From a virus, in the IMG/VR virus record IMGVR_UViG_3300008448_000553, positions 1 to 25,903 of that record: a stretch of 25,903 bases of DNA. One strand, given 5' to 3'. The translations under genes and the position numbers were made by a program. Under the pieces are notes generated by a model. That model made no database searches and was not told the origin of the DNA. It saw nothing but the letters and a program-made list of their open reading frames with translations. Each line of letters begins with the position of its first letter. Positions within the stretch are counted from its first letter, which is position 1. This document shows positions 1-6,229 of the stretch, piece by piece.

Positions 1-1245
1 CAGTGAGATGAACCGGGCGCGCACCTGCTTGGCCTGGCCGACGCGGTGGACGCGCATCAGGGCCTGTGCGTTGTCGGCCGGTGACCACGAACTCTCAAGC
101 ATGACGATGTCAGCCGCAGCCGTCAGCGTCAGGCCTGTGCCGGCCGCTCGCACGTTGCCGACGAACACGCGCGTCGCCGGGTCGTTCTGGAAAGCCTGCA
201 CGGCCTCGACGCGCTTGGCCTCGGGCACCGAGCCGTCGATCATCACGACGCCGAAGCGCGCCAGGCCCTCGGCGACGAGCGACAAGGCCCGCTTGTGGAC
301 GCCCATGATGACGACCTTCTCCAGCCCGTTGTCCAGTTCCTCTTCCATCAGCTTGACGAAGGCCGGTGCCTTGGCCTCGCCGACGAGGCGGCGCAGGGTG
401 GCGATGTGCTGCGCCTCGATGAACGACAGCCCGCCCTGCTCGATGGCTTCGAGGATAGCGCCTCCGAGCCCCGGCCACTGACGCAGCAGGTCGCGGATCT
501 CGGCGGTGTCGCCGTCCACCGTCTGTGTCGTCAGCCAGATCGGCGGGATCTGCAACCCGGCTTCTTCTTTGGTGCGGCGCAGGCTGTGCTGGCGGATCAG
601 GTGGCGCAGTTCGCCGACCATGTCGTCGCGCGGCGTCTGCCGTGCGCTGAACGCACCCATGCTGGACTTGAAATAGCGGTTGGTGAAGGCGGTCAGGGTC
701 AGGGTCGTCGCGCCGACGAACCGCATCCAGGGCCAGATGTCGACCGGGTCGTTGGGGATCGGGGTGCCGGACAGGAACCAGACGCGCGACGCCCATCGCG
801 CCAACCCTTTACGGCCGTCGCACTGTGTGCCGAGCATGGCGCGTGTCCGTGCGGCGGCAGGGTTCTTGAGGTAGTGGGCCTCGTCGAACACGAGGGCGTC
901 GAACAGGTCGCCCTCGATTTTCGGAGCCCACTTCGCTGCCATCTCGTAGGACAGCAGCAAGACGTCGGCCTTGCCCTTGAGCCAGACGCCGAGGTCGGAG
1001 ATCGAGCGGCCCTTGATGATGCGCCGGCGGTAGGTCGAGAACTTCTTGAACTCGCCGACCCATACCTCGCGCACGGCCGCAGGGCAGACGACGATGATGC
1101 GCTGCGCGGCGACGCGGTCAAGCGCGCCGATGGCCTGCGCCGTCTTGCCTACGCCCATCTCGTCAAAGAGCCCGGCGCGTTCGAGGGCGGCGAGGTAGCC
1201 CGCGCCTTCGGCCTGATAGGGGAAGAGGGGAAGGGGGTTGTTCAC
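1..1245 (-). CDS. SNF2/DEAH-type helicase, partial (3' end outside window)
   Basis: The frame is open for 415 codons from a GTG at 1245 to the window edge with no stop. Superfamily 2 motifs appear in order: DEMGVGKT at residues 28-35 (Walker A), DEAH at 121-124 (Walker B), SGTP at 159-162 (motif III), AAGTGLTLTAA at about 367-377 (motif V) and QALMRVHRVGQ at about 394-404 (motif VI, arginine finger type). The order and the RVHRVGQ signature are those of SNF2-like ATPases. Phage members are thought to remodel DNA-protein complexes or branch-migrate DNA during replication or recombination. The GTG overlaps the stop of the RuvC-like gene as GTGA, with a purine-rich ribosome binding site (GAGGGGCGGG) just upstream, so the two are probably translationally coupled. 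A recombination role beside the resolvase is inferred. Family assignment is firm, the exact substrate is not. Confidence 0.93.
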   Translation of the reverse strand, partial: MNNPLPLFPYQAEGAGYLAALERAGLFDEMGVGKTAQAIGALDRVAAQRIIVVCPAAVREVWVGEFKKFSTYRRRIIKGRSISDLGVWLKGKADVLLLSYEMAAKWAPKIEGDLFDALVFDEAHYLKNPAAARTRAMLGTQCDGRKGLARWASRVWFLSGTPIPNDPVDIWPWMRFVGATTLTLTAFTNRYFKSSMGAFSARQTPRDDMVGELRHLIRQHSLRRTKEEAGLQIPPIWLTTQTVDGDTAEIRDLLRQWPGLGGAILEAIEQGGLSFIEAQHIATLRRLVGEAKAPAFVKLMEEELDNGLEKVVIMGVHKRALSLVAEGLARFGVVMIDGSVPEAKRVEAVQAFQNDPATRVFVGNVRAAGTGLTLTAAADIVMLESSWSPADNAQALMRVHRVGQAKQVRARFISL

Positions 1246-1730
1246 GCCCCGCCCCTCTTCGCCAATGTGTTGACGCCCCACAGCGACAGCATGGCCGCTT
1301 CAGCCCGACCGTCGTGCTTGGCCAGTGGCCACAGGTGCTTGTGTGCGGGCAGGAGATCAGCCGCACGGGCGCGCGACTGCTTCTTGTCAGCCGGCACGCG
1401 GAGCGCCTGCTTCCACTGTGCCGGCGCGACAGTCTCGACGGCTAGGCCCGACATGCGCGCAGCGGTCAGGATCACGGCATAGCCGTAGCCGAAGCTGAAC
1501 GCAGCCGGTGCCGACTGGCGGGGAAGCCCTTGCACCTTTTCGATGACGAGGTGTGTCGCCCCCATCACCGCAAAACCTCGCACCAGTTCGATGACAGCCT
1601 CGTCGTCGATCGTCGGGCGCTTGGCCTTGCCGACCATGCGGATGTAGGTCGGCATGTCGAAGACTTGGAGGGCGTCACCGTCTTGCAGCGCGAAGGCTCC
1701 CGTCAGGCCAGGATCACAGGCGACGATCAC
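1242..1730 (-). CDS. RuvC-like Holliday junction resolvase
   Basis: This 162-residue protein has the RNase H-like fold signature of phage RuvC-type endonucleases. An N-terminal strand MIVACDPGLTGAFAL carries D6. LVIEKVQGLP carries E64 after the second strand. The C-terminal helix KHDGRAEAAML carries D140 and E144. These are the expected metal-binding acids. The family resolves four-way junctions and branched replication intermediates; in phages it also clears branches before packaging. The start is GTG, overlapping the upstream stop as GTGA, and its stop overlaps the GTG of the helicase. Length is close to the usual 150-175 residues. It is encoded directly upstream of the SNF2-like helicase, which suggests a joint recombination or debranching step. 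No DNA polymerase or primase is visible beside it; these may lie beyond the left edge. Confidence 0.88.
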   Translation of the reverse strand: MIVACDPGLTGAFALQDGDALQVFDMPTYIRMVGKAKRPTIDDEAVIELVRGFAVMGATHLVIEKVQGLPRQSAPAAFSFGYGYAVILTAARMSGLAVETVAPAQWKQALRVPADKKQSRARAADLLPAHKHLWPLAKHDGRAEAAMLSLWGVNTLAKRGGA

Positions 1731-2152
1731 CTGTCTTCTCCTGTAAGGGCGGCTCGGGCGCGCTTGCCGGGCTTACCGTCTGGGTAGAGCGGGTGTTGCA
1801 GAGCGTCGTCCCAATCATCGTTCATCGGAGCGTGGCCGATGCAGTATGTGCCGTGCCAGTTTTCGGGTTCGGCGTAGAACGTCATGGCCCTCCGCAGCCT
1901 CTCTATCTCGTCGGCTTGGCGTTCAAGGGTGGAGAGCGCGTAAGTCACGTCCTCTTTGACGCCTTCGACCTTCAGGCGTCCGCGTTGCAAATCGTCGGCC
2001 AGTCGGTGAAGCGGATTGGTCGGGTCGTTTGTCGGGAAGGTAGCCGGGTCGCGGTTGGACAGACCGGCTATGTCAGGGGTGGTCCCCGTCTCGTTGCAGA
2101 TGCCGCAGCCCTCGGGGCCATCGCCCCGGCGAACACAGATGCAATCGCCCAT
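1727..2152 (-). CDS. Hypothetical phage protein with Cys pair and coiled coil
   Basis: A 141-residue reading frame. I chose the ATG at 2152 over upstream in-frame starts because it overlaps the previous stop as TGATG and follows AGGGAG. The N-terminus has CIC and CGIC pairs (C4, C6, then GCGICNETG at about 16-24), which could bind zinc. The middle (about 85-110, TLERQADEIERLRRAM) is a predicted short coiled coil. It is followed by FYAEPENWHG and a basic GKPGKRARAAL tail. The coiled coil, then F-A-(D/E)-x-x-x-W, then GKRARAAL arrangement recurs in uncharacterised phage proteins. No enzyme motif is present. The gene is coupled to the RuvC-like gene by a GTGA overlap. Function unknown. Confidence 0.75.
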   Translation of the reverse strand: MGDCICVRRGDGPEGCGICNETGTTPDIAGLSNRDPATFPTNDPTNPLHRLADDLQRGRLKVEGVKEDVTYALSTLERQADEIERLRRAMTFYAEPENWHGTYCIGHAPMNDDWDDALQHPLYPDGKPGKRARAALTGEDR

Positions 2153-2490
2153 CACTCCCTCCCTGTATCGGTAGCCGTGAGGATGGCGGCGCAGAGGGCA
2201 AGGGCGGGGGTGTGGGCGAAACTTTGTCCGTCTCGCTTGGCGTAAACTTTGGCCCAAGCCGGTGTGCTAGTGGGTTCGTCGTCAAACTCAACTTTCCACA
2301 TATAAAGCCCCGGCAGAACCCGCTCCGCCAGAGCAAGAGCGTCATCAATGCTGGTCGTCGGATGAGGATAAGCGTCGATCTCGCGCTCGCTGTCGAAGCC
2401 GTAAGGGTGGGTCGTTTCCATCGCCAAGGAGATATCCAACTCTCGGCTCCCCACTTCCGCTTCTTCCAGCCGCTTGATGAGGTCAGTCAT
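2152..2490 (-). CDS. Phage ABA-sandwich family protein
   Basis: This is a 112-residue protein starting MTDLIKRLEEAEVGSRELD. It resembles the small phage family called the phage ABA sandwich domain: an opening MxxLIxRLExAxxxSRELD, a central SIDDALALAERVLPG, a strand pair with a tryptophan (YMWKVEF), then a closing helix TPALALCAAILTA. No member has a firm function that I know of. The ATG at 2490 overlaps the end of the upstream gene by eight bases (ATG 2490-2488, upstream TGA 2485-2483), so it belongs to the coupled operon. Its C-terminal TDTG coding sequence shares a 13-base stretch with the 3' end of the upstream gene. Confidence 0.8.
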   Translation of the reverse strand: MTDLIKRLEEAEVGSRELDISLAMETTHPYGFDSEREIDAYPHPTTSIDDALALAERVLPGLYMWKVEFDDEPTSTPAWAKVYAKRDGQSFAHTPALALCAAILTATDTGRE

Positions 2491-3133
2491 GGTTGGCTCC
2501 TGTATCGGTAGGGCGAAGGGCTGCGATGATGGCGTCAACGTCGTCCAGCGTGTGCCGGATGCTGTTCGCGGGCGCATGACGCTCGATAGCCGCCTCAACG
2601 ATCTCCGCGACGCGCTGGCGGTGTTCCTCGCTCACCCCTACCGGAACGACAGGGGATGCAATCACCAACTCCCACAGATTGTCGGGGCGCTGCCGCCATT
2701 CCCCGGCGTTGACGCTCTTGCCCTCCGGTGTTTCGACCTCGATAAACCGAGGGCCGTTGTGATCTGGCGGACCGTCAAAAACGATGTGCCGAGCAGTCCA
2801 AGCCTCCCCCTCTGGTGCAGGAACGACAGGGGATGCTGCGAGCATGGCGGCATAGAAATCCTCTGGTTCGAGTTGCACATAGTTTACGCCGGTGCCTTCG
2901 CCCCACAGTGCGTTAGCCGCCGCGATCATCGCCTCAGTCGGCTCACTCGGAACAGTCCGCCAAGCCTCCCCCTCTGGTGCAGGGGTGCGGCGGTTCCATG
3001 CTTCGATGGCTTCGTCAGCGCGAACAATGGCGTCAACGTCATGGCCGCAATCGGTTATCTCCGCGACCGCCCCCACAAAGGCCCGCAGTCGGTCGCGCAG
3101 TTCTATAGTGCTTGCCAACAGTTTCTCGCTCAT
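2483..3133 (-). CDS. Mosaic phage protein with repeated PAPEGEAW linkers
   Basis: A 216-residue hypothetical protein that looks assembled from modules. Residues 1-7 (MSEKLLA) match the N-terminus of the neighbouring Lar-like protein, and 42-49 (AIEAWNRR) is the usual C-terminal signature of Lar-like proteins, but the CPFCGG zinc site is absent. Then come PAPEGEAW at 51-58, a PTEAMIAAA...YAAMLAASP module at about 65-101, PAPEGEAW again at 105-112, a module with VFDGPPDHNGPRF and GEWRQRPDNLWELV at about 118-157, ASPVVP at 159, and a C-terminal helix module ending ALRPTDTG. These modules are common in phage hypotheticals of high-GC hosts. ATG 3133 follows AAAGGTGATGAACG. No function can be assigned. 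Confidence 0.78.
   Translation of the reverse strand: MSEKLLASTIELRDRLRAFVGAVAEITDCGHDVDAIVRADEAIEAWNRRTPAPEGEAWRTVPSEPTEAMIAAANALWGEGTGVNYVQLEPEDFYAAMLAASPVVPAPEGEAWTARHIVFDGPPDHNGPRFIEVETPEGKSVNAGEWRQRPDNLWELVIASPVVPVGVSEEHRQRVAEIVEAAIERHAPANSIRHTLDDVDAIIAALRPTDTGANHD
2643..2836. repeat. 17-base direct repeat pair
   Basis: GGAACGACAGGGGATGC occurs at 2643-2659 and 2820-2836 on the plus strand. On the coding (minus) strand it encodes ASPVVP, which appears twice in the mosaic 216-residue protein. Confidence 0.85.
2798..2983. repeat. 24-base direct repeat pair
   Basis: An exact 24-base match lies at 2798-2821 and 2960-2983. Read on the minus strand it encodes PAPEGEAW, the linker found at residues 51-58 and 105-112 of the mosaic protein. 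The second copy of the 17-base repeat abuts the first copy of this one. Confidence 0.87.
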
Positions 3134-3362
3134 CGTTCATCACCTTTCTGGTTGAGGGTTGCGGCGGTTCCATGCGGCGATGGCGGCGCTTTTGATGGCG
3201 GCAAGCACTTCCGGTTTGGCACAGCACTGTTCGTTGTCACAGCCCACAACCCAGTCGCCATAGTAATCGACCCTTACGCATTGTTCGGCGGACGCCTCAC
3301 CCCCACAGAACGGACAAGCCAACAGTTTCTCGCTCATCGTTCATCACCTTTCTGGTTGAGGG
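3114..3362. repeat. 45-base perfect direct repeat covering two gene starts
   Basis: Bases 3114-3158 and 3318-3362 are identical over 45 positions, 204 bases apart. On the minus strand each copy contains the end of one gene, the sequence AAAGGTGATGAACG, the ATG and the first codons (MSEKLLA). In one copy the upstream gene ends in frame as LNQKGDER and the ATG overlaps its stop. In the other copy the upstream Lar-like gene is read in a different frame (NPQPER) and stops eight bases before the next ATG (seven bases in between). Confidence 0.92.
3140..3337 (-). CDS. Lar-like restriction alleviation family protein
   Basis: A 65-residue protein with the layout of the Lar family: MSEKLLACPFCGG (C8, C11), a second cysteine group C33 and C38-C39, and the closing AIAAWNRR at 52-59. 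In Lar of the Rac prophage, the family protein modulates type I restriction and modification to reduce cleavage of unmodified DNA. Most phage homologues are assigned on this zinc-site pattern alone. The ATG overlaps the upstream stop as ATGA. Its start lies inside a 45-base direct repeat shared with the next gene. Family membership is likely; anti-restriction activity is inferred from the family. Confidence 0.75.
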   Translation of the reverse strand: MSEKLLACPFCGGEASAEQCVRVDYYGDWVVGCDNEQCCAKPEVLAAIKSAAIAAWNRRNPQPER

Positions 3363-3603
3363 CGGTGTCAGCGATTGTTTGAACCTCACTGCCAAACTCG
3401 TTGTCTTTGTTCGCCAGCCGCTCCAAAGCCCGGCGCTGCTCTTGGTATGCTTTCAGGAGGGCGCGGAGGTCCGGCCACGGAGCAGGGTCGATTGCCGCCA
3501 CCTCCAGCCGAGCGACAACCGCCTCCATATCAGCAGGGAGTTCGTCGGGGGTCAGATTGGAACGCGCCAGATCAAGAACCGCATCCTTATCGTCGGGGGT
3601 CAT
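3334..3603 (-). CDS. Hypothetical protein
   Basis: An 89-residue, mainly helical and acidic protein (MTPDDKDAVLDLARSNLT start). It contains ALLKAYQEQRRALERLANKD at about 48-67, a likely amphipathic or coiled-coil helix. It has no cysteine site and no recognisable catalytic motif. ATGA overlaps on both sides show it belongs to the coupled operon: its ATG at 3603 overlaps the upstream stop, and its stop at 3334-3336 overlaps the Lar-like ATG. Function unknown. Confidence 0.72.
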   Translation of the reverse strand: MTPDDKDAVLDLARSNLTPDELPADMEAVVARLEVAAIDPAPWPDLRALLKAYQEQRRALERLANKDNEFGSEVQTIADTALNQKGDER

Positions 3604-3782
3604 GATGCTTCTCCTGTGGCTTTGGCGATGGCGTCGTCATCAGCCATCGACCAGTCTGCGTCGCACTCAGGGCACACCCATCCTTCTGGGGGAATGATAG
3701 CGGGAACGCGGTCTGGGCAAGTGCCGCAAATCTCCGGTTCGTCATCTTCCCACATAGCGGCGGGGAGTTCGTCGGCGCTCAT
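3600..3782 (-). CDS. Small zinc-ribbon-like protein
   Basis: A 60-residue acidic protein starting MSADELPAAMWEDDEPEICGTCP. It has two CxxC pairs: CGTC at about 19-22, and CPEC after GW at about 37-40. This is the arrangement of a short zinc ribbon. I chose the ATG at 3782 because it overlaps the previous stop as TGATG; an in-frame start four codons upstream exists. It could be a nucleic-acid or protein-binding adaptor, but the sequence gives no partner. Confidence 0.7.
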   Translation of the reverse strand: MSADELPAAMWEDDEPEICGTCPDRVPAIIPPEGWVCPECDADWSMADDDAIAKATGEAS

Positions 3783-3976
3783 CACAGCCACCACAGGCTG
3801 ATAACGCCAGCGAGGGCCAGCAGGATGATGATGCTACGCGGGCGCAGCACCTCGGCCACGGCTTTAAGCCACATCGGAGGCTCGTCGGAGGGGCGGAAGT
3901 CAAACCCGCGACTGGATTGGTTGGTCGCCTGAGCCGCTTTCATGCGGTGGCAAACGTGTGTGTGATGGTCGATCAT
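3782..3976 (-). CDS. Small membrane protein, C-terminal TM segment
   Basis: A 64-residue protein starting MIDHHTHVCHRMKAAQA. It has a soluble charged N-terminal part and a single hydrophobic C-terminal segment, SIIILLALAGVISLWWL, at about 48-64, preceded by the basic LRPR. This predicts a tail-anchored or single-pass inner membrane protein. The start at 3976 is supported by an ATGA overlap with the preceding gene, and the stop overlaps the next ATG as TGATG. It is not a recognisable holin or spanin; a role at the host membrane early in infection is only a guess. Confidence 0.68.
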   Translation of the reverse strand: MIDHHTHVCHRMKAAQATNQSSRGFDFRPSDEPPMWLKAVAEVLRPRSIIILLALAGVISLWWL

Positions 3977-4188
3977 TGTTCTGTGCCCTTCAATGCTGAT
4001 GCCAGCCGCGCAGCGGCGGCGTTGAGGCGGTCGCGCTGTTCCTTGGTGAGGCTGGCCAGGTCCAGCCGTTCGATCTGGCCGACCGCCACGGTAGCTGACG
4101 ACATGCACCGCTCGAACGCGGAGGATCCGTCGTAGTCGGTCGCGATCGCGTGCGGCAAGCCGTAGACGGGGTGCGGCTTGAGGATCAT
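3973..4188 (-). CDS. Hypothetical protein
   Basis: A 71-residue protein (MILKPHPVYGLPHAIATDYDG start). The C-terminal half, IERLDLASLTKEQRDRLNAAAARLASALKG, is a predicted helix pair. The ATG at 4188 overlaps the upstream stop as ATGA, which decides this start over an in-frame ATG 13 codons upstream. No motif is recognised. Confidence 0.7.
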   Translation of the reverse strand: MILKPHPVYGLPHAIATDYDGSSAFERCMSSATVAVGQIERLDLASLTKEQRDRLNAAAARLASALKGTEQ

Positions 4189-4418
4189 CGTGCCGCTCCC
4201 GTGATGTCGGTGGCGATGCCGAACCAATCGTCAGGCAACAGGTCGGCCCGCTCGGCGGCGGCTTCATGGCGGCGATACTCGGCCTCGGCCTCCTCTTCGG
4301 CCTCGGCGTCGCGCTCGCAGCCTTCGCACAACATGGCGTCGTTCAGGTCGTCTTCGTCACGGAACCAGCCGCCGCACTCGGCACACTCGCCGCCGTGACA
4401 GTCTCTCGGGTCTCTCAT
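4185..4418 (-). CDS. Small zinc-finger-like acidic protein
   Basis: A 77-residue protein starting MRDPRDCHGGECAECGGWF. Cysteines at about 7, 12 and 15, then CEGC at about 31-34, can form one zinc site. A very acidic, Glu/Ala-rich helix follows (DAEAEEEAEAEYRRHEAAAE). The start at 4418 is preceded by AAAGGAAACACAATC in the repeated leader type of this arm. An earlier in-frame ATG at 4505 would extend the protein through the terminator-like hairpin and is not favoured. This is the first gene of the coupled operon that runs to the helicase. Confidence 0.72.
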   Translation of the reverse strand: MRDPRDCHGGECAECGGWFRDEDDLNDAMLCEGCERDAEAEEEAEAEYRRHEAAAERADLLPDDWFGIATDITGAAR

Positions 4419-4462
4419 GATTGTGTTTCCTTTGTGGTTGTGAACGCATAAAGCCTTATGCG
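4419..4462 (-). promoter_or_regulatory. Repeated-type 5' leader with small hairpin
   Basis: On the minus strand the bases before ATG 4418 read CACAACCACAAAGGAAACAC then AATC. The gene at 5491 has almost the same leader (TCACAAAGGAAACACG). Just upstream is a perfect 7-base-pair hairpin, 4445-4451 with 4456-4462, with a four-base loop. The leader supplies the ribosome binding site (AAAGGA). Confidence 0.55.
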
Positions 4463-4481
4463 GTATCAGGTCGCAATGCAA

Positions 4482-4515
4482 CAGGCCCGCCGCACATTTC
4501 TGCACGACGGGCCTG
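4482..4515 (-). terminator. Hairpin between the 224-aa and 77-aa genes
   Basis: An 8-base-pair GC-rich stem (CAGGCCCG at 4482-4489 with CGGGCCTG at 4508-4515) plus a 3-base-pair inner stem (4492-4494 with 4501-4503). It lies eight bases after the stop of the upstream gene. The bases that follow on the minus strand (TTGCATTGC) are only weakly T-rich, so it may be a weak terminator or a processing/stability structure. Confidence 0.45.
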
Positions 4516-4523
4516 CGCTATCC

Positions 4524-5198
4524 TCAACCACAAGGAACGTGCACGGCACGCCCGGCTTCTGTAGCGTCGGGGTCTGCTTTTGACAAGTCGCTCGTCATAC
4601 TGGCGGCGAAGGCCAGCAGGTCAGCCGCCTGGGCCTTGGCCCGCTCGACCAGTGTCCTGATCTGTTCGGGCGTCAGGATCTCGGTGTAGCGGCTCGTCAC
4701 CATGGCCTGAACAGACGACTTGCCTCGGCCGATGGCCTCGCCGATGTCAGCGGCCGTCGCATTGCTGACAGCCTTGTAACGGGCAAGGATAGGTTCACCC
4801 TCGGTGCGGAGGCGTTCAGGTGCAGCCCTCTGCGAGGGCACAGGAGGCGCGACAAGGCCGGCGGGCATCTCGACCGCCTGGGCCTTAGGTTCGGCCTCCC
4901 TGCGCGCTCCACAGGCCATGCACCGGCCGTTGGCTGCGATGGCCTCGGTGCATCGATCGCCGCGATCCTCTCGACAGGGGTCGAGGTGGACGGACGGCGC
5001 GACGGTTGGGGGCTCTGGCGGGTCGAGGGCCTCGGCCTCCTCCACTAGCAGCGCGAGGGTCAACGGATCCTCGGCCTCGGTATCGCGGCCAGCCGACAAG
5101 AGGAGCGCGGCGATTTCCGCGCGCCTCTCGCCGGGGCTCATAAGCGCAAGGGTCGGATCAGCCGCGAGGGCCAGGGCGACGGGGTCAGGGGCGGTCAT
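4524..5198 (-). CDS. Hypothetical protein with Cys cluster and possible HTH
   Basis: A 224-residue protein. The N-terminal third is acidic and helical. The middle has C75, C83, C93 and C96 (ending GRCMACG), a possible zinc site. A Pro/Ala-rich linker follows. The C-terminal part contains ATAADIGEAIGRGKSSVQAM at about 147-166, with the spacing of a helix-turn-helix, then a helical tail (EQIRTLVERAKAQAADLL). It could be a phage DNA-binding regulator, but the HTH call is by eye only. The ATG at 5198 overlaps the upstream stop as ATGA, so it is expressed with the 98-residue protein. It is the last gene before the hairpin at 4482-4515. Confidence 0.72.
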   Translation of the reverse strand: MTAPDPVALALAADPTLALMSPGERRAEIAALLLSAGRDTEAEDPLTLALLVEEAEALDPPEPPTVAPSVHLDPCREDRGDRCTEAIAANGRCMACGARREAEPKAQAVEMPAGLVAPPVPSQRAAPERLRTEGEPILARYKAVSNATAADIGEAIGRGKSSVQAMVTSRYTEILTPEQIRTLVERAKAQAADLLAFAASMTSDLSKADPDATEAGRAVHVPCG

Positions 5199-5491
5199 CG
5201 TGCGAGCCTTTCGAGGGTTTGGATCCAGTCGAAGAAAGCGCCGGGCGTCAGATCGTCAACAACCGGGGCGCCGTCGGGGCCTTCGTAGGCGTCGAAGGGT
5301 TGCGACGCGACATGATCGCGCAGGGCTCGGCGCTCGGCCAGTACCGGCAGCACGTCATCCAGCGCCATACCGAGCAGGGCCAGGACGTCGGCGAGGTCGG
5401 AAAGGTCGGCGAGGGCGTCGGCCAAGCCGAGGGCGTCGGACGGGGACGCGGTCAGCCGCGCGGCCTCGAGGGTGTCAAGGATCAGTTGCAT
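5195..5491 (-). CDS. Hypothetical Leu-rich acidic protein
   Basis: A 98-residue protein starting MQLILDTLEAARLTASPSDA. It has a Leu/Ala/Asp-rich helical stretch (ALADLSDLADVLALLGMALDDVLPVL) at about 27-52 and a C-terminal FFDWIQTLERLAR. No transmembrane segment is convincing, because acids interrupt the leucines. The ATG at 5491 follows TCACAAAGGAAACACG, a leader nearly identical to that at 4418. Its stop overlaps the next ATG. Function unknown. Confidence 0.7.
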   Translation of the reverse strand: MQLILDTLEAARLTASPSDALGLADALADLSDLADVLALLGMALDDVLPVLAERRALRDHVASQPFDAYEGPDGAPVVDDLTPGAFFDWIQTLERLAR

Positions 5492-5532
5492 CGTGTTTCC
5501 TTTGTGATCGGCGTCTAACAGGCCGTCAAACC

Positions 5533-5550
5533 CATCGCCGTGAAGCGATG
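5533..5550. other. Small hairpin in the spacer upstream of the 98-aa gene
   Basis: CATCGC at 5533-5538 pairs with GCGATG at 5545-5550 across a six-base loop. It lies in the 73-base spacer between the genes ending at 5565 and starting at 5491. There is no T-tract on either strand, so a termination role is not supported. Confidence 0.35.
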
Positions 5551-5564
5551 AGAAAGAGGGCACG

Positions 5565-5825
5565 TCAGACCGTGAAACGGTCCCAACCGTCATCCCCGAA
5601 GGGCTGAACGAAAACATAGGTTAGGCCGTCAGTCGCGCCTCCGACGTATTCGCCGGACCAGTCGAGACGCGCGGCCAGAGCGCGGGCGGCCGCGCAATGG
5701 TTTTGGTTAACGGTTACGGCGTGGTCCCACGGGATCGTAACGGATCCGGCTTGGGCCGTCGCTTTAATGCGGGCGCCGCGCGTGTTGCTGGCGTTGAGAT
5801 ATTTTGTGGTGATCGCTTGCAGCAT
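5565..5825 (-). CDS. Conserved hypothetical phage/bacterial small protein
   Basis: An 86-residue protein with the opening MLQAITTKYL and a body of conserved-looking blocks: RGARIKATAQAGSVTIPWDH, then AARALAARLDWSG and GLTYVFVQP near the end. I recall an uncharacterised small family with this opening and the GSVT(I/V)P(W/Y)DH block in proteobacteria and their phages, but no function. The start at 5825 is chosen because the repeated leader (CACAAAGGGACGACC) stands immediately upstream; a longer in-frame start would read through the leader. It is probably a single-domain beta-rich protein. Confidence 0.75.
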   Translation of the reverse strand: MLQAITTKYLNASNTRGARIKATAQAGSVTIPWDHAVTVNQNHCAAARALAARLDWSGEYVGGATDGLTYVFVQPFGDDGWDRFTV

Positions 5826-5844
5826 GGTCGTCCCTTTGTGGCTG
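5826..5844 (-). promoter_or_regulatory. Repeated 5' leader, copy shared with 6101-6118
   Basis: On the minus strand CACAAAGGGACGACC precedes ATG-C at 5825. The leader of the gene at 6100 is the same except for one extra A (CACAAAAGGGACGACC). It holds the ribosome binding site AAAGGGA. Related leaders stand at 4418, 5491, 6566, 7708 and 8116. Confidence 0.6.
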
Positions 5845-5851
5845 ATAGTTG

Positions 5852-6100
5852 TTAGCGGCGCGTGGATTCGGTGACCGCGACGGCCCAAAAACCGTTAGCG
5901 CGCGCGTCCCATGGCGTCGCGTGGATCCGGTAATCGCGAAAGCCTCCGCCAAAGTTAGCGCGGATCCTGTCGCCGTCTCTCGCGCCGATGGCCAGGGCGG
6001 AGCGGGTCAGACCCTTGACCGTCCCGTCAAACGAAAACGCCTTGCGGCCTAGCCGCGCCGGCGAGACGCTGTATCCGTTCACTGTTCCTAGTTTTTGCAT
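5852..6100 (-). CDS. Hypothetical small protein
   Basis: An 82-residue basic protein (MQKLGTVNGYSVSPARLGRKAF start) rich in Gly and Arg, with alternating short strands (AFSFDGTVKGL, GFRDYRIHATPWDARANGFWAVAVTES). The pattern suggests a small beta fold. It has no cysteines or catalytic signature. Its leader is the twin of the one in front of the 86-residue gene downstream, and a promoter-like inverted repeat lies about 130 bases upstream (6230-6278). Function unknown. Confidence 0.7.
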   Translation of the reverse strand: MQKLGTVNGYSVSPARLGRKAFSFDGTVKGLTRSALAIGARDGDRIRANFGGGFRDYRIHATPWDARANGFWAVAVTESTRR

Positions 6101-6229
6101 GGTCGTCCCTTTTGTGGTTGGAAGGGTTTAGGTGGTGGGGGATGCGCCCCGCCTCGCCTCCTATCCCTGACAGCCAGGCCCCGGAGCGGGGGTTGTGAAC
6201 ATCGCGCCGGGTTTCTCCCCGCTGCGTCA

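Noticed and set aside
295-1482. Long plus-strand frame opposite the helicase (395 codons)
   Set aside because: It is antisense to a protein with all SF2 motifs, and its translation is Arg/Ala-rich with no family signature. It arises from third-position GC bias.
3097-3110. CACTATAGAAC on the minus strand, like a T7-type promoter core
   Set aside because: It lies inside the coding sequence of the 216-residue gene just after its start, without the TTACCACT block. Best explained by its codons.
5852-6052. Plus-strand frames within the minus-strand early arm
   Set aside because: They lack leaders and ribosome sites and lie opposite genes with good starts and coupling.
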